Of a stretch of 64,000 nt of DNA, positions 57,167 to 64,000 are shown in pieces. Both the position numbers and the translations under genes were made by a program. Each line of letters starts with the position of its first letter. Positions within the stretch are counted from its first letter, which is position 1. This DNA is from Planctomycetota bacterium (GTDB lineage Bacteria > Planctomycetota > UBA1135 > GCA-002686595): positions 1 through 64,000 of the forward strand of contig JAJDEW010000168.1 in assembly GCA_029259595.1 (NCBI GenBank). Reading direction: 5' to 3'. The notes beneath the pieces were generated by a model. It did no database searches. It was not told where the DNA came from and saw nothing but the letters and a program-made list of their open reading frames with translations.

Positions 57167-58267
57167 ATGGCTCCCGCACGCCCCGCGTCCCGGCACGATC
57201 GGCGGCCCGAGCGTTGGCTCGCGCGGCGCGGAGGTCGCGTCGAATTCCTGCGCCTACCGGCCTTCCTGTTCGGTGTCGTCGGACGCCTGCGCAACGCCGG
57301 CTTCGATCGCGGTTGGCTGCCGGTCGACCACCTGGAGGTGCCCGTCGTCTCGATCGGCAACCTCACCGCGGGCGGAACGGGCAAGACGCCCTTCGTCGCC
57401 TTCCTTGCGCGCGAGCTGGCGGCGCGCAACTGGCGGCCCGGGATCGTGTCGCGTGGCTTTCGTGCGACGCACTCCGGTGCGAGCGACGAGGGACGGATGC
57501 TCGACCTCGAGCTCGGCGACACTCTGCGGATCGAGGACCGGGTCCGCGCCCGCGGCGCGCGCGAGCTGACCGCGCGCGGGGCCGACGTCATCCTGCTCGA
57601 CGACGGCTTCCAACACCGCCGCCTCGCGCGCGACCTCGACGTGGTGCTCGTCGACGCGACGCGCCCCTGGGGCCTGCCCGCGCCGGGGGTGCGCGCGCTC
57701 TTGCCGCGCGGCCTCATGCGCGAGCCGCTGGCGTCGCTCGCCCGCGCGGACCTCGCGGTCCTGACGCGCGTCGACCAGGTCGATGCCGAACGGCTCGATG
57801 CGCTCGAAGCCGAGCTCGTCGCGAGCGCGCCCGGACTCGGCGTGCTGCACGCGCGTCACCGCCCGGTCCGCCTCGTCGCCCTCGAGCCCGATGGGCAGGC
57901 CGGCGGGACGCACGCGCTCGAGGCGTTGACGGGGCGCTCCGTCGAGCTGCTGAGTGCGATCGGCAACCCCGAGGGCTTCGAGGCGAGCGTGCGCGGCCTC
58001 GGCGCGACGATCGCGCGGCACCACGCCTTTCCCGATCACCACGTCTTCACCGCCGACGACCTGAAGGGGGTGGGAGACGAGGCGCGGCCCGTGCTCACGA
58101 CCGCCAAGGATGCCGTCAAGCTCACGGGCGTCGCCGGTCTCTGGCGACTCGACGTCGAGCTCGAGCTCGTGCGGGGTGGCGAAGTCCTCGCGGCGCGGCT
58201 CGACGCCCTGCGGCCGGGACGCGAACGAAGGGAACGTGCGGCACTCCACGGAGGTCTCGTTGGCTGA
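57167..58267 (+). CDS. lpxK: Tetraacyldisaccharide 4'-kinase
   Basis: 366 residues. LpxK phosphorylates the lipid A precursor at the 4' position on the inner membrane. Motifs: P-loop SIGNLTAGGTGKTPFVAFLA near residue 65, IVSRGF, VILLDDGFQHRRLARDLDVV, PWGLPAPGVRALLPRGLMRE, and the C-terminal FPDHHVFTADDL. An N-terminal hydrophobic patch (LRLPAFLFGVVGRLRNAG) fits membrane attachment. It shows that this bacterium makes lipid A. The next gene overlaps by 8 bases. Confidence 0.93.
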   Translation: MAPARPASRHDRRPERWLARRGGRVEFLRLPAFLFGVVGRLRNAGFDRGWLPVDHLEVPVVSIGNLTAGGTGKTPFVAFLARELAARNWRPGIVSRGFRATHSGASDEGRMLDLELGDTLRIEDRVRARGARELTARGADVILLDDGFQHRRLARDLDVVLVDATRPWGLPAPGVRALLPRGLMREPLASLARADLAVLTRVDQVDAERLDALEAELVASAPGLGVLHARHRPVRLVALEPDGQAGGTHALEALTGRSVELLSAIGNPEGFEASVRGLGATIARHHAFPDHHVFTADDLKGVGDEARPVLTTAKDAVKLTGVAGLWRLDVELELVRGGEVLAARLDALRPGRERRERAALHGGLVG

Positions 58268-59315
58268 GCCGAACGAGCCCTGGCCCGTCCCCTGGCAGCC
58301 GGTCCACGGACCCGAGAAGGGACTCCTCCGCCGCTTCGAGGCCTTCCTGTTGCGCGCGACGCTCGCGTGCGCGACGCGACTCGGGGACGGCTTGCTCGAG
58401 CGCTTCTACGCGTTGCTCGCACGCGTCGCGGTCCATGTCGATCGACGTCACACCGCGGCGGCGCGGACCTTCTTGGTGCAGGCGCTGGGTGAGCTGCCCG
58501 AGCGCGAGCTGTCCGAGCGCGTGCGCGCGAGCTACCGCCACCTCTTCCGTGTCGTGGTCGACTCCGAACGACTCCTGCGGGTGCCCGCCGAGCGTCTGCT
58601 CGAGCACTTCGAGGTGCGCTGGACGGACGACGCGCGTCGCTGGGCCGCCTGGGAGGGCGGGCGTGTCTCGGTCAGCGCCCACATCGGACAGTGGGAGGCT
58701 TCGTCGGTGCTGCTCCCGCTCTTGGGCGTGGGGCCGGTGTACGCCGTTGCCAAGCCGGCGAAGAACTTCTACGTGTCGCGCGACATGCAGGCGAGCCGCG
58801 AGCGGCGGGGCATGCGCGTCCTGCCGCGGCGCGGTGCCATGCAGGATGCACCGCGGGTCCTGGAAGCGGGCGGGACGATCGGGCTCCTGCTCGACCAGCG
58901 CGCCCGCAAGAAGCCGGTGCTCGCGCCCTTCTTCGGCCGCCCGGCCCGCTGCGACCGCTCGTCCGCCGTGCTGCTGAGGCGCTGGAAGGTGCCGGTGGCG
59001 ATCTTCGCCTGCTACCTGCGGGAGAAGCCGCTGACCTACGTCCTCGAGTTCCACGACGTGATCTGGCCCGCCGAGATCGAGGGCGAAGCCCCCGAGGCGA
59101 TCGTGGGGCGCGTGAACCGGGCCATGGAGGCCTCCATTCTCCGGCATCCCGAGCAGTATTTTTGGCTCCACGACCGATACAAGGACACGCCCTTGCCGAA
59201 CGACGCTTCGGCCTCCGCCGATGAGGATCCCGAGCCCTCCGAGCCGCAAGTGCGCGGGGGAGCGGGCAACGGGAGCGGGCAGTCGGTATCGTCTGGACAC
59301 GCGGAGCAACCATGA
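58260..59315 (+). CDS. LpxL/HtrB-type lipid A acyltransferase
   Basis: 351 residues from TTG 58260, chosen because GGAGG (58250-58254) sits 5 bases before it; upstream codons lack such a site. The catalytic HX4E motif is in SAHIGQWEASSVL. Other family signs are GTIGLLLDQRARKKPVLAPF and RHPEQYFWLHDRYKDTP. It adds a secondary acyl chain to Kdo-lipid A or an equivalent. The end carries a polar tail of about 45 residues not typical for the family. Whether it is LpxL or LpxM cannot be decided. It overlaps lpxK and the next gene, so all four are coupled. Confidence 0.87.
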   Translation: MAEPNEPWPVPWQPVHGPEKGLLRRFEAFLLRATLACATRLGDGLLERFYALLARVAVHVDRRHTAAARTFLVQALGELPERELSERVRASYRHLFRVVVDSERLLRVPAERLLEHFEVRWTDDARRWAAWEGGRVSVSAHIGQWEASSVLLPLLGVGPVYAVAKPAKNFYVSRDMQASRERRGMRVLPRRGAMQDAPRVLEAGGTIGLLLDQRARKKPVLAPFFGRPARCDRSSAVLLRRWKVPVAIFACYLREKPLTYVLEFHDVIWPAEIEGEAPEAIVGRVNRAMEASILRHPEQYFWLHDRYKDTPLPNDASASADEDPEPSEPQVRGGAGNGSGQSVSSGHAEQP

Positions 59316-60262
59316 TCATCGTCACGGGAGGAGCCGGATTCATCGGAAGCAACCTCGTGCGCGGCCTGAACGCGCGCGGGTTCGACGACATTCTCGTCGT
59401 CGACGATCTCGAGGACGGCGACAAGCACCGCAACCTGAACGCGGCCGCCTTCCGCGACCTGGTCGATTACCGCGACTTCCTCGCGCGCGACCCGGACTTC
59501 ACCAACGTCGACGCCGTGTTCCATCAGGGCGCGTGCTCGGACACGATGGAGCAGGACGGTCGCAAGATGCTGCGCGTCAACTACGAGTACTCGAAGGAGC
59601 TGCTCGACCGCGCGGTCGGTCGCTGCCCGTTCCTCTACGCCTCGTCGGCCTCCGTTTACGGCGATGGCAAGCGCGGCTTCCGCGAAGAATCGAGCTGCGA
59701 GTTTCCGCTCAACGTCTACGCCTTCTCGAAGTTCCTGTTCGACCGCCACGTGCGGCGTGTGCTGCCGACCGCCAACACCCAGATCGTCGGCCTGCGCTAC
59801 TTCAACGTCTTCGGTCCCCAGGAGAATCACAAGGGGCGCATGGCGTCCGTCGTTCCGAAGTTCCACGAGCAGCTGCAGAGCGGTGGAACGCTCCAGGTGT
59901 TCGAGGGCAGCGACGACTTCCGACGCGACTTCGTCTGGATCGACGACGTCGTGGACGTGAACCTCTGGTTCCACGAGCACCCTGAGCGCAGCGGGATCTT
60001 CAACTGCGGCTCCGGCCGAGCCGAGAGCTTCCTCGCGCTCGCACGGTACGTCGCCGGGCACTACGAGGGCGCTCGGATCACCGAGGTGCCCTTTCCCGAT
60101 GCCCTGCGCGGAAAGTACCAGGCCTTCACCCAGGCCGATCTCTCGCTCCTGCGGGCGGCAGGCTACGAGAACGAGTTCACATCGCTCGAAGATGCCGTCG
60201 CTTCCTACGTCGCCCTCTTGAAGGAAACGGGCGGCATTCACACCGAACCGGCGCAATCATGA
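59312..60262 (+). CDS. hldD: ADP-L-glycero-D-manno-heptose 6-epimerase
   Basis: 316 residues, the standard size. A short-chain dehydrogenase/epimerase fold with MIIVTGGAGFIGSNLVRGLN (NADP-binding Gly loop), VFHQGACSDTMEQDG, the catalytic YASSASVYGDGKRG and YAFSK (Tyr and Lys), and RYFNVFGPQENHKGRMASVV with FRRDFVWIDDVV. These are specific to HldD/RfaD. It converts the ADP-heptose made by HldE to the form used by heptosyltransferases. The start overlaps the acyltransferase stop by 4 bases and its own stop overlaps hldE by 4. Confidence 0.94.
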   Translation: MIIVTGGAGFIGSNLVRGLNARGFDDILVVDDLEDGDKHRNLNAAAFRDLVDYRDFLARDPDFTNVDAVFHQGACSDTMEQDGRKMLRVNYEYSKELLDRAVGRCPFLYASSASVYGDGKRGFREESSCEFPLNVYAFSKFLFDRHVRRVLPTANTQIVGLRYFNVFGPQENHKGRMASVVPKFHEQLQSGGTLQVFEGSDDFRRDFVWIDDVVDVNLWFHEHPERSGIFNCGSGRAESFLALARYVAGHYEGARITEVPFPDALRGKYQAFTQADLSLLRAAGYENEFTSLEDAVASYVALLKETGGIHTEPAQS

Positions 60263-61737
60263 ACGATCGGGAGCTCCTGCGGACGCTCGCGGATCTCGCT
60301 CGGCCCCGCATCTTGATCGTGGGTGACCTGATCCTCGATCGCTACGTGGCGGGTGACGTCGGGCGCATCTCGCCCGAGGCACCGATCCCGGTCTTGAACG
60401 CGCGCCACGTCGAGGAGCGCCTCGGTGGGGCCGGCAACGTGGCGGTCAACCTGCGCGCGATGGAGGCCGATGTGGAGGTCATCGGAGTCGTCGGGCGGGA
60501 CGAGCGCGGCGAGCGCTTCCTCGGGATGCTCGCGTCAATCGGCGTGGACACGTCGAAGTCGGTCGTCTGCGAAGGACGACCGACGACGCAGAAGACGCGC
60601 CTCACCAGCGGGGGTCAGCAGATGATCCGCATCGACTGGGAGGAGGCGGCGCCGATTCCGCAGGCGATCGTGGACGAGATCGCGGCGGCTCTGCCCGGGC
60701 GCATCGCCGCGGCTCGCGCGGTCGTCCTGTCGGACTACGGCAAGGGCGTCCTGACGCCGGCGATCCTGAAGATGGCGATCGAGGCCGCTCGCGCGGCGGG
60801 CGTCCCGGTCCTGGTCGATCCGAAGGGCAACGACTACCGCCGCTACCACGGCGCGACCTTGCTCACGCCGAACAAGAAGGAGGCCGAGGAGGCGCTCGGC
60901 CGCAAGCTCTCCCAGCTGGCCGACGTGCCCGCGGCGGTCGCCGAGCTGATCGAGCTCGCCGGGCTCGCGGCCGCGGTCGTGACCCTGGGACCGGATGGGA
61001 TGTACTTTCGCTCCGACGACGATCGCATCGGCGCCTGCGAAGGGCGCGTGCCCGCGATGGCGCGCGCGGTCTTCGACGTCACGGGCGCGGGCGACACGGT
61101 GATCTCGCACCTTGCCCTAGGGCTCGCCGCCGGGGTGGGGCTCGAGACCGCGGTCCATCTCGCGAACCGCGCGGCCGGCATCGTGGTCGGACGTCGTGGA
61201 GCGGCGTCGGTGACGCGCGACGAGCTGCGTGCGGCGCTCGGAGAACGCCGTGATGGCTCGGGGCACGTGCTCGAGCGCGACGAATTGCCCGCGTTGCTGG
61301 CGGAATGGCGTGCGGAAGGCAAGCGCGTGGTCTTCACGAACGGCTGCTTCGACATCCTGCACGCCGGGCATGTCGACTACCTGCGCACGGCCCGTTCGCG
61401 CGGCGACGTGTTGATCGTGGGGGTGAATGACGATGCGAGCATTCGCCGTCTAAAAGGCGAGGAGCGTCCCTTCAATCCGCTCGCCGATCGCATGACCGTC
61501 CTGGCCGCGCTCGAAATGGTGGATGCGGTCGTTCCGTTCGCCGAGGACACACCGCTGGAGATCGTGCGCGCGATCACTCCGGACGTGCTCGTGAAGGGGC
61601 AAGACTGGGAGGGCAAGGGCGTCGTCGGCCGAGAGTGGGTCGAGAAGCACGGCGGGGAAGTCTTCTTGGCGCCGCTCCTACCGGGGCGTTCGACGACCGG
61701 CATCGCAGAACGCGTCAAGCGCGCTACGCACGGCTGA
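60259..61737 (+). CDS. hldE: Bifunctional heptose 7-phosphate kinase/heptose 1-phosphate adenylyltransferase
   Basis: 492 residues, the normal length of the fused enzyme. Residues 1-330 are a PfkB-type kinase (GDLILDRYVAGDVGRISPEA, ERLGGAGNVAVNLRAM, FDVTGAGDTVISHLALGLA with the catalytic Asp). Residues about 350-492 are a nucleotidyltransferase (VVFTNGCFDILHAGHVDYLR with the HxGH motif, PGRSTTGIAERVK). It makes ADP-D-glycero-D-manno-heptose. Genes for the isomerase GmhA and phosphatase GmhB are not in this window. It is last in the lpxK-acyltransferase-hldD-hldE unit. Confidence 0.95.
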   Translation: MNDRELLRTLADLARPRILIVGDLILDRYVAGDVGRISPEAPIPVLNARHVEERLGGAGNVAVNLRAMEADVEVIGVVGRDERGERFLGMLASIGVDTSKSVVCEGRPTTQKTRLTSGGQQMIRIDWEEAAPIPQAIVDEIAAALPGRIAAARAVVLSDYGKGVLTPAILKMAIEAARAAGVPVLVDPKGNDYRRYHGATLLTPNKKEAEEALGRKLSQLADVPAAVAELIELAGLAAAVVTLGPDGMYFRSDDDRIGACEGRVPAMARAVFDVTGAGDTVISHLALGLAAGVGLETAVHLANRAAGIVVGRRGAASVTRDELRAALGERRDGSGHVLERDELPALLAEWRAEGKRVVFTNGCFDILHAGHVDYLRTARSRGDVLIVGVNDDASIRRLKGEERPFNPLADRMTVLAALEMVDAVVPFAEDTPLEIVRAITPDVLVKGQDWEGKGVVGREWVEKHGGEVFLAPLLPGRSTTGIAERVKRATHG

Positions 61738-61816
61738 AGGGAGCAGGGGCAAGTCCCGAGCTGCGGCCGCTCGGACCCGGCCGACGAACAGGACACGCCG
61801 CGGCGTTCCAGAGCGT

Positions 61817-62338
61817 TCAGCCGGAGGCGCCACCGGAACCGGGCAGCAGCCGCGGCGGTTGGAGCCAACGCAGGATTCCGCAGCCGGCGCGCAGGTCGCG
61901 CCAGTGCTCGATCGGGACGTCCACCCGTGCCATCGTCGCCGTTGGAAAGGCCGGCGGCACGCCTCCGGTGAGACGGGCAACCCAGTTCGAAAGCGTCGGT
62001 TGGTGCCCGACGACGACCAGGCCATGGACCGAGGCGGGCAGTTCGAACACGAGCTGGAAGAGCTCGGCCGCGCCGGCCTCGTAGATCGCGCGCAACTCGC
62101 GGATCTCGCAATTCCAGCCGCCCGCTTCGGCCGCCAGGCGCGCGGTGGTCGCGGCGCGGGTCGCCGTCGAGGTCAGGACCAGGTCCGGCAGCTGCCCGCT
62201 CTCCGCGAGGTAGCGGCCCATGCGCCGGGCGTCGACGAGGCCACGCTTTGCGAGCTTGCGCTCGTGGTCCGGGCCGAGCGCATTCAGCTCGGCCTTGCCG
62301 TGGCGAAAGGGAATGACAAAACGCGAGACGTCATCCAT
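61817..62338 (-). CDS. sixA: SixA-type phosphohistidine phosphatase (histidine phosphatase family)
   Basis: 173 residues from ATG 62338; ATG 62353 would add five. The catalytic His is in FVIPFRHGKAELNALGPDHE (RHG), with a second Arg in TSTATRAATTARLAAE and a late His in GLVVVGHQPTLSNWVARL. The small size is right for SixA, which removes phosphate from histidine phosphotransfer domains; a phosphatase for another small phosphate compound is possible. The start overlaps the end of the CYTH gene by 8 bases, so they are translated together. Confidence 0.88.
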   Translation of the reverse strand: MDDVSRFVIPFRHGKAELNALGPDHERKLAKRGLVDARRMGRYLAESGQLPDLVLTSTATRAATTARLAAEAGGWNCEIRELRAIYEAGAAELFQLVFELPASVHGLVVVGHQPTLSNWVARLTGGVPPAFPTATMARVDVPIEHWRDLRAGCGILRWLQPPRLLPGSGGASG

Positions 62339-63005
62339 TCCGGTGTGTTCCATCCGCCAAGGAAAAGAAGCGCTTGGCCTTGCTCTCCGCGGTCGACCAG
62401 ACGATGCCAGCTTCGGCGAAGAGCGCGCGGAGTGCCGCTCCAGCTGCCTCGACGTGTTCGTCCTGTGCGAGCTCGACTTCGATCTCGAAGTCCGTTCGAC
62501 CGGGAAAGGTCGTGCGGTCCAGCTCGAAGACGAGCGGCTCGTCGATGGAGGAGCCCGCGAGGCTGACCGGGCCGAGCCGGCGGCGCGCATTCTCGAACAG
62601 GCCGACGTGGATCAGGGGACGGTCCTCCCTGGCGCACCGGGCCGCCTCGAGCAGCGAGGAGGCCGGGTGTTCGGCGCCGAGCAATTCCAGCGGCGACTCC
62701 GTTTGCTCCAGGATGGCACGGGCGGTCGAAGCGTCGACCTCGACCGCGAGCTCGGTCCTGCGCGTGAGCTCACCGGATTCGTGTGATGAACCCTTCGCGG
62801 TGAGGGTGAAGTGGCCCTCCTCGTCGCGTAGACGCAGCGAGACGCCGGCTTCGCGCAGGGTGTGTGCGGCGGTATCGAAGAAGTGGTTCGTCTGGTACAC
62901 GGGCGACGGGAGTGGGCCGTCGCTGCCGAGCGCCCGCGCGAGGGCGAGGAAGTCTTCCTCGCCGCTGACCTTGAACTTGAACTCGATCTCTTGGCTGCGC
63001 GCCAT
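62331..63005 (-). CDS. CYTH domain protein (triphosphate tunnel enzyme family)
   Basis: 224 residues. The N-terminal QEIEFKFKVSG is the ExExK motif that defines the family, followed by NHFFDTAAHTLREAGVSLRL, FTLTAKG, RTELAVEVD, FELDRTTFPGRTDFEIEVEL and a C-terminal SKAKRFFSL. These line a beta-barrel tunnel with acidic and basic residues that bind metal and triphosphate. Members are triphosphatases or adenylate or thiamine-triphosphate enzymes; often a CHAD domain is attached, but not here. Coupled to sixA, it suggests a joint phosphate-handling role. The best-known activity for bacterial stand-alone CYTH is inorganic triphosphatase. Confidence 0.9.
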   Translation of the reverse strand: MARSQEIEFKFKVSGEEDFLALARALGSDGPLPSPVYQTNHFFDTAAHTLREAGVSLRLRDEEGHFTLTAKGSSHESGELTRRTELAVEVDASTARAILEQTESPLELLGAEHPASSLLEAARCAREDRPLIHVGLFENARRRLGPVSLAGSSIDEPLVFELDRTTFPGRTDFEIEVELAQDEHVEAAGAALRALFAEAGIVWSTAESKAKRFFSLADGTHRNG

Positions 63006-63397
63006 GTGCAGGTCAGGGAGTCACGCGGCCGTTTCCGCGTCCGACGTCCCGCTTCCCATGGCATCCAGCATCTTGCGATCGGCCTTCCGAAGCAAGGGGC
63101 TCTTGCCATCCGGCTTCATTCGCTCCCGAATCTCCTTCCAGGGTCTCCGGTGCCGGTGCCATGACGACGTCCTCGATCGCGGGGATGCGCCCAAGAACCT
63201 TGCCGCGAGCGGAGGCCGACGCCCAGGCACCCGAAACCGGTTCTCCACTTGTTCCGCGCTACACCAGCGAAAGTCCGATTGAGTCTCCCGAAAGGACACG
63301 CGAGGTTTCGCTCGCGGGCGAGGATGGAGACGATTCGCGAACCCCGCGCGCTCCCGCGCGTCTGACCGAGAGGGGTTCACCGCGTGTGCTTCCCAGG
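63006..63397. other. 392-base region without a convincing gene
   Basis: This gap lies between the CYTH gene start and the divergent nuclease gene. The minus strand is open in one frame for 119 codons (63380-63021), but only its last third looks protein-like. A possible 32-residue peptide from ATG 63119 to 63021 (MKPDGKSPLLRKADRKMLD) has GGGAG-like bases just before it. It may be a decayed gene end or a small basic peptide. No promoter hexamer at the usual leaderless spacing was found for either neighbour. Confidence 0.35.
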
Positions 63398-64000
63398 ATG
63401 AAGAGCATGACTTCCCTTCCTACCCTCCTCCTCGCGTCGGCCCTCTGGGTCGCAACGGGTGCTCAGCCGAACGTGGGCTCCCAGGACGCCGCTCGCGGCC
63501 TGGTCGAGGCGGCGGTGGCACGCTCGCGGCAGGTTCCCGGCTCCATTCCTTCGCGCCTCGTGACCGTGACACGCGTGATCGACGGCGACACGATCCATGT
63601 CGAGCGGGACGGAAGGACCGAAAAGCTGAGGCTGCTCTCGGTGGATACGGAGGAGAAGATCACGGGTCGGCCCGTGCATTCTCCGAGCAAGCCGGAGACC
63701 GTCTTCGGGCAGGAATCGGCGCTCTGGGCCCAGGCCTTCTTTCGCGAGCTCGGCGAGCCGGCGCGTGTCGGGCTGCGCTTTCCGCACGATCGTGAAGAGC
63801 GCGACGTCTACGGACGCCTCCTTTGTCACGTCATCCTGCCGGATGGTCGGGACTTCAATCTCCTGCTGGTCGAGCTCGGGTTCAGTCCCTACTTCAACAA
63901 GTACGGCAACAGCAGGATCGCGCATGCCGCCTTCGTCGAGGCCCAGGAGCACGCCCGCGCGGAAGCCCTCGGGATCTGGGACCCCGCCACGAACCTCGCC
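63398..64000 (+). CDS. Secreted thermonuclease (SNase-like), cut by the window end
   Basis: 201 codons are visible from ATG 63398 to the right edge with no stop. A signal peptide (MTSLPTLLLASALWVATGAQ) is followed by a 30-residue linker and an SNase barrel: VTRVIDGDTIHVERDG, KLRLLSVDTEEK with the catalytic Arg and acidic residues, FGQESALWAQAFF, then YGRLLCHV with the second Arg, and FNLLLVELGFSPYFNKYGNS and EALGIWD near the end. These calcium-dependent enzymes cut DNA and RNA outside the cell. Most of the domain is present, so the missing part is probably short. Confidence 0.87.
   Translation, partial: MKSMTSLPTLLLASALWVATGAQPNVGSQDAARGLVEAAVARSRQVPGSIPSRLVTVTRVIDGDTIHVERDGRTEKLRLLSVDTEEKITGRPVHSPSKPETVFGQESALWAQAFFRELGEPARVGLRFPHDREERDVYGRLLCHVILPDGRDFNLLLVELGFSPYFNKYGNSRIAHAAFVEAQEHARAEALGIWDPATNLA

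Noticed and set aside
1-64000. tRNA, rRNA or CRISPR array
   Set aside because: Gaps between genes are mostly under 270 bases. No cloverleaf, rRNA core motif or regularly spaced repeat was seen in them.

Overview
The window is 64 kb of dense, G+C-rich bacterial chromosome with few gaps. It carries lipid A and ADP-heptose genes, so the cell has a Gram-negative type outer membrane. It also carries several large secreted proteins with FG-GAP, PKD or Ig-like repeats that end in a similar beta-rich C-terminal segment. Together with a MoxR/DUF58/DUF4129/DUF4350 cluster and a Thr-type sulfatase-like protein, this suggests a planctomycete or a close relative. That assignment is inference from protein style; no rRNA, tRNA, phage, IS or CRISPR was seen.

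Layout. 1-2.5 kb: a more A/T-rich stretch with the end of a Cys-rich protein, a strong hairpin and a 712-residue carboxypeptidase-regulatory-like repeat protein. 2.6-8.9 kb: four tandem paralogous secreted DUF1028 (Ntn-hydrolase-like) proteins. 9-12.8 kb: DapE/DapD lysine-pathway genes and a membrane GT-C-like pair. 13-17.3 kb (minus): transketolase, a 33-residue membrane peptide and a PKD/FG-GAP protein. 17.5-22.8 kb (minus): a beta-oxidation operon of thiolase, FadJ-like protein and acyl-CoA dehydrogenase. 23-24.1 kb: a patatin-ferredoxin fusion. 24.1-31.2 kb: membrane protein, DUF4129, DUF4350, MoxR and DUF58, then SpoIIM-like and RDD genes, partly divergent. 31.2-36 kb: site-2 protease, an aldehyde:ferredoxin oxidoreductase fused to a MoaD-like tail, a GT9 heptosyltransferase and a small membrane protein.

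36-44 kb: a secreted FG-GAP protein, then a translationally coupled radical SAM/SPASM - GT2 - GT-C operon, then a DUF4388 (PATAN) protein. 44-56 kb is mostly minus strand: a redoxin/cytochrome c/copper-monooxygenase-like lipoprotein, a sulfatase-superfamily membrane enzyme, a tandem parvulin-like protein, two ABC exporter halves that look like an asymmetric heterodimer, and an M28 peptidase. 56-61.7 kb: a degenerate receiver-like protein, an RpoZ-like small protein, LpxK, an LpxL-type acyltransferase, HldD and HldE, the last four overlapping. 61.8-64 kb: SixA and CYTH genes (minus) and a secreted thermonuclease cut by the window end.

Genes are packed with many 4-base ATGA/GTGA overlaps, which implies translational coupling. 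At the first genes of many transcription units a TANNNT hexamer (TATCCT, TAGACT, TAGGAT) ends 6-8 bases before the start codon. This is the spacing expected for leaderless mRNAs. The signature also helped choose several start codons.
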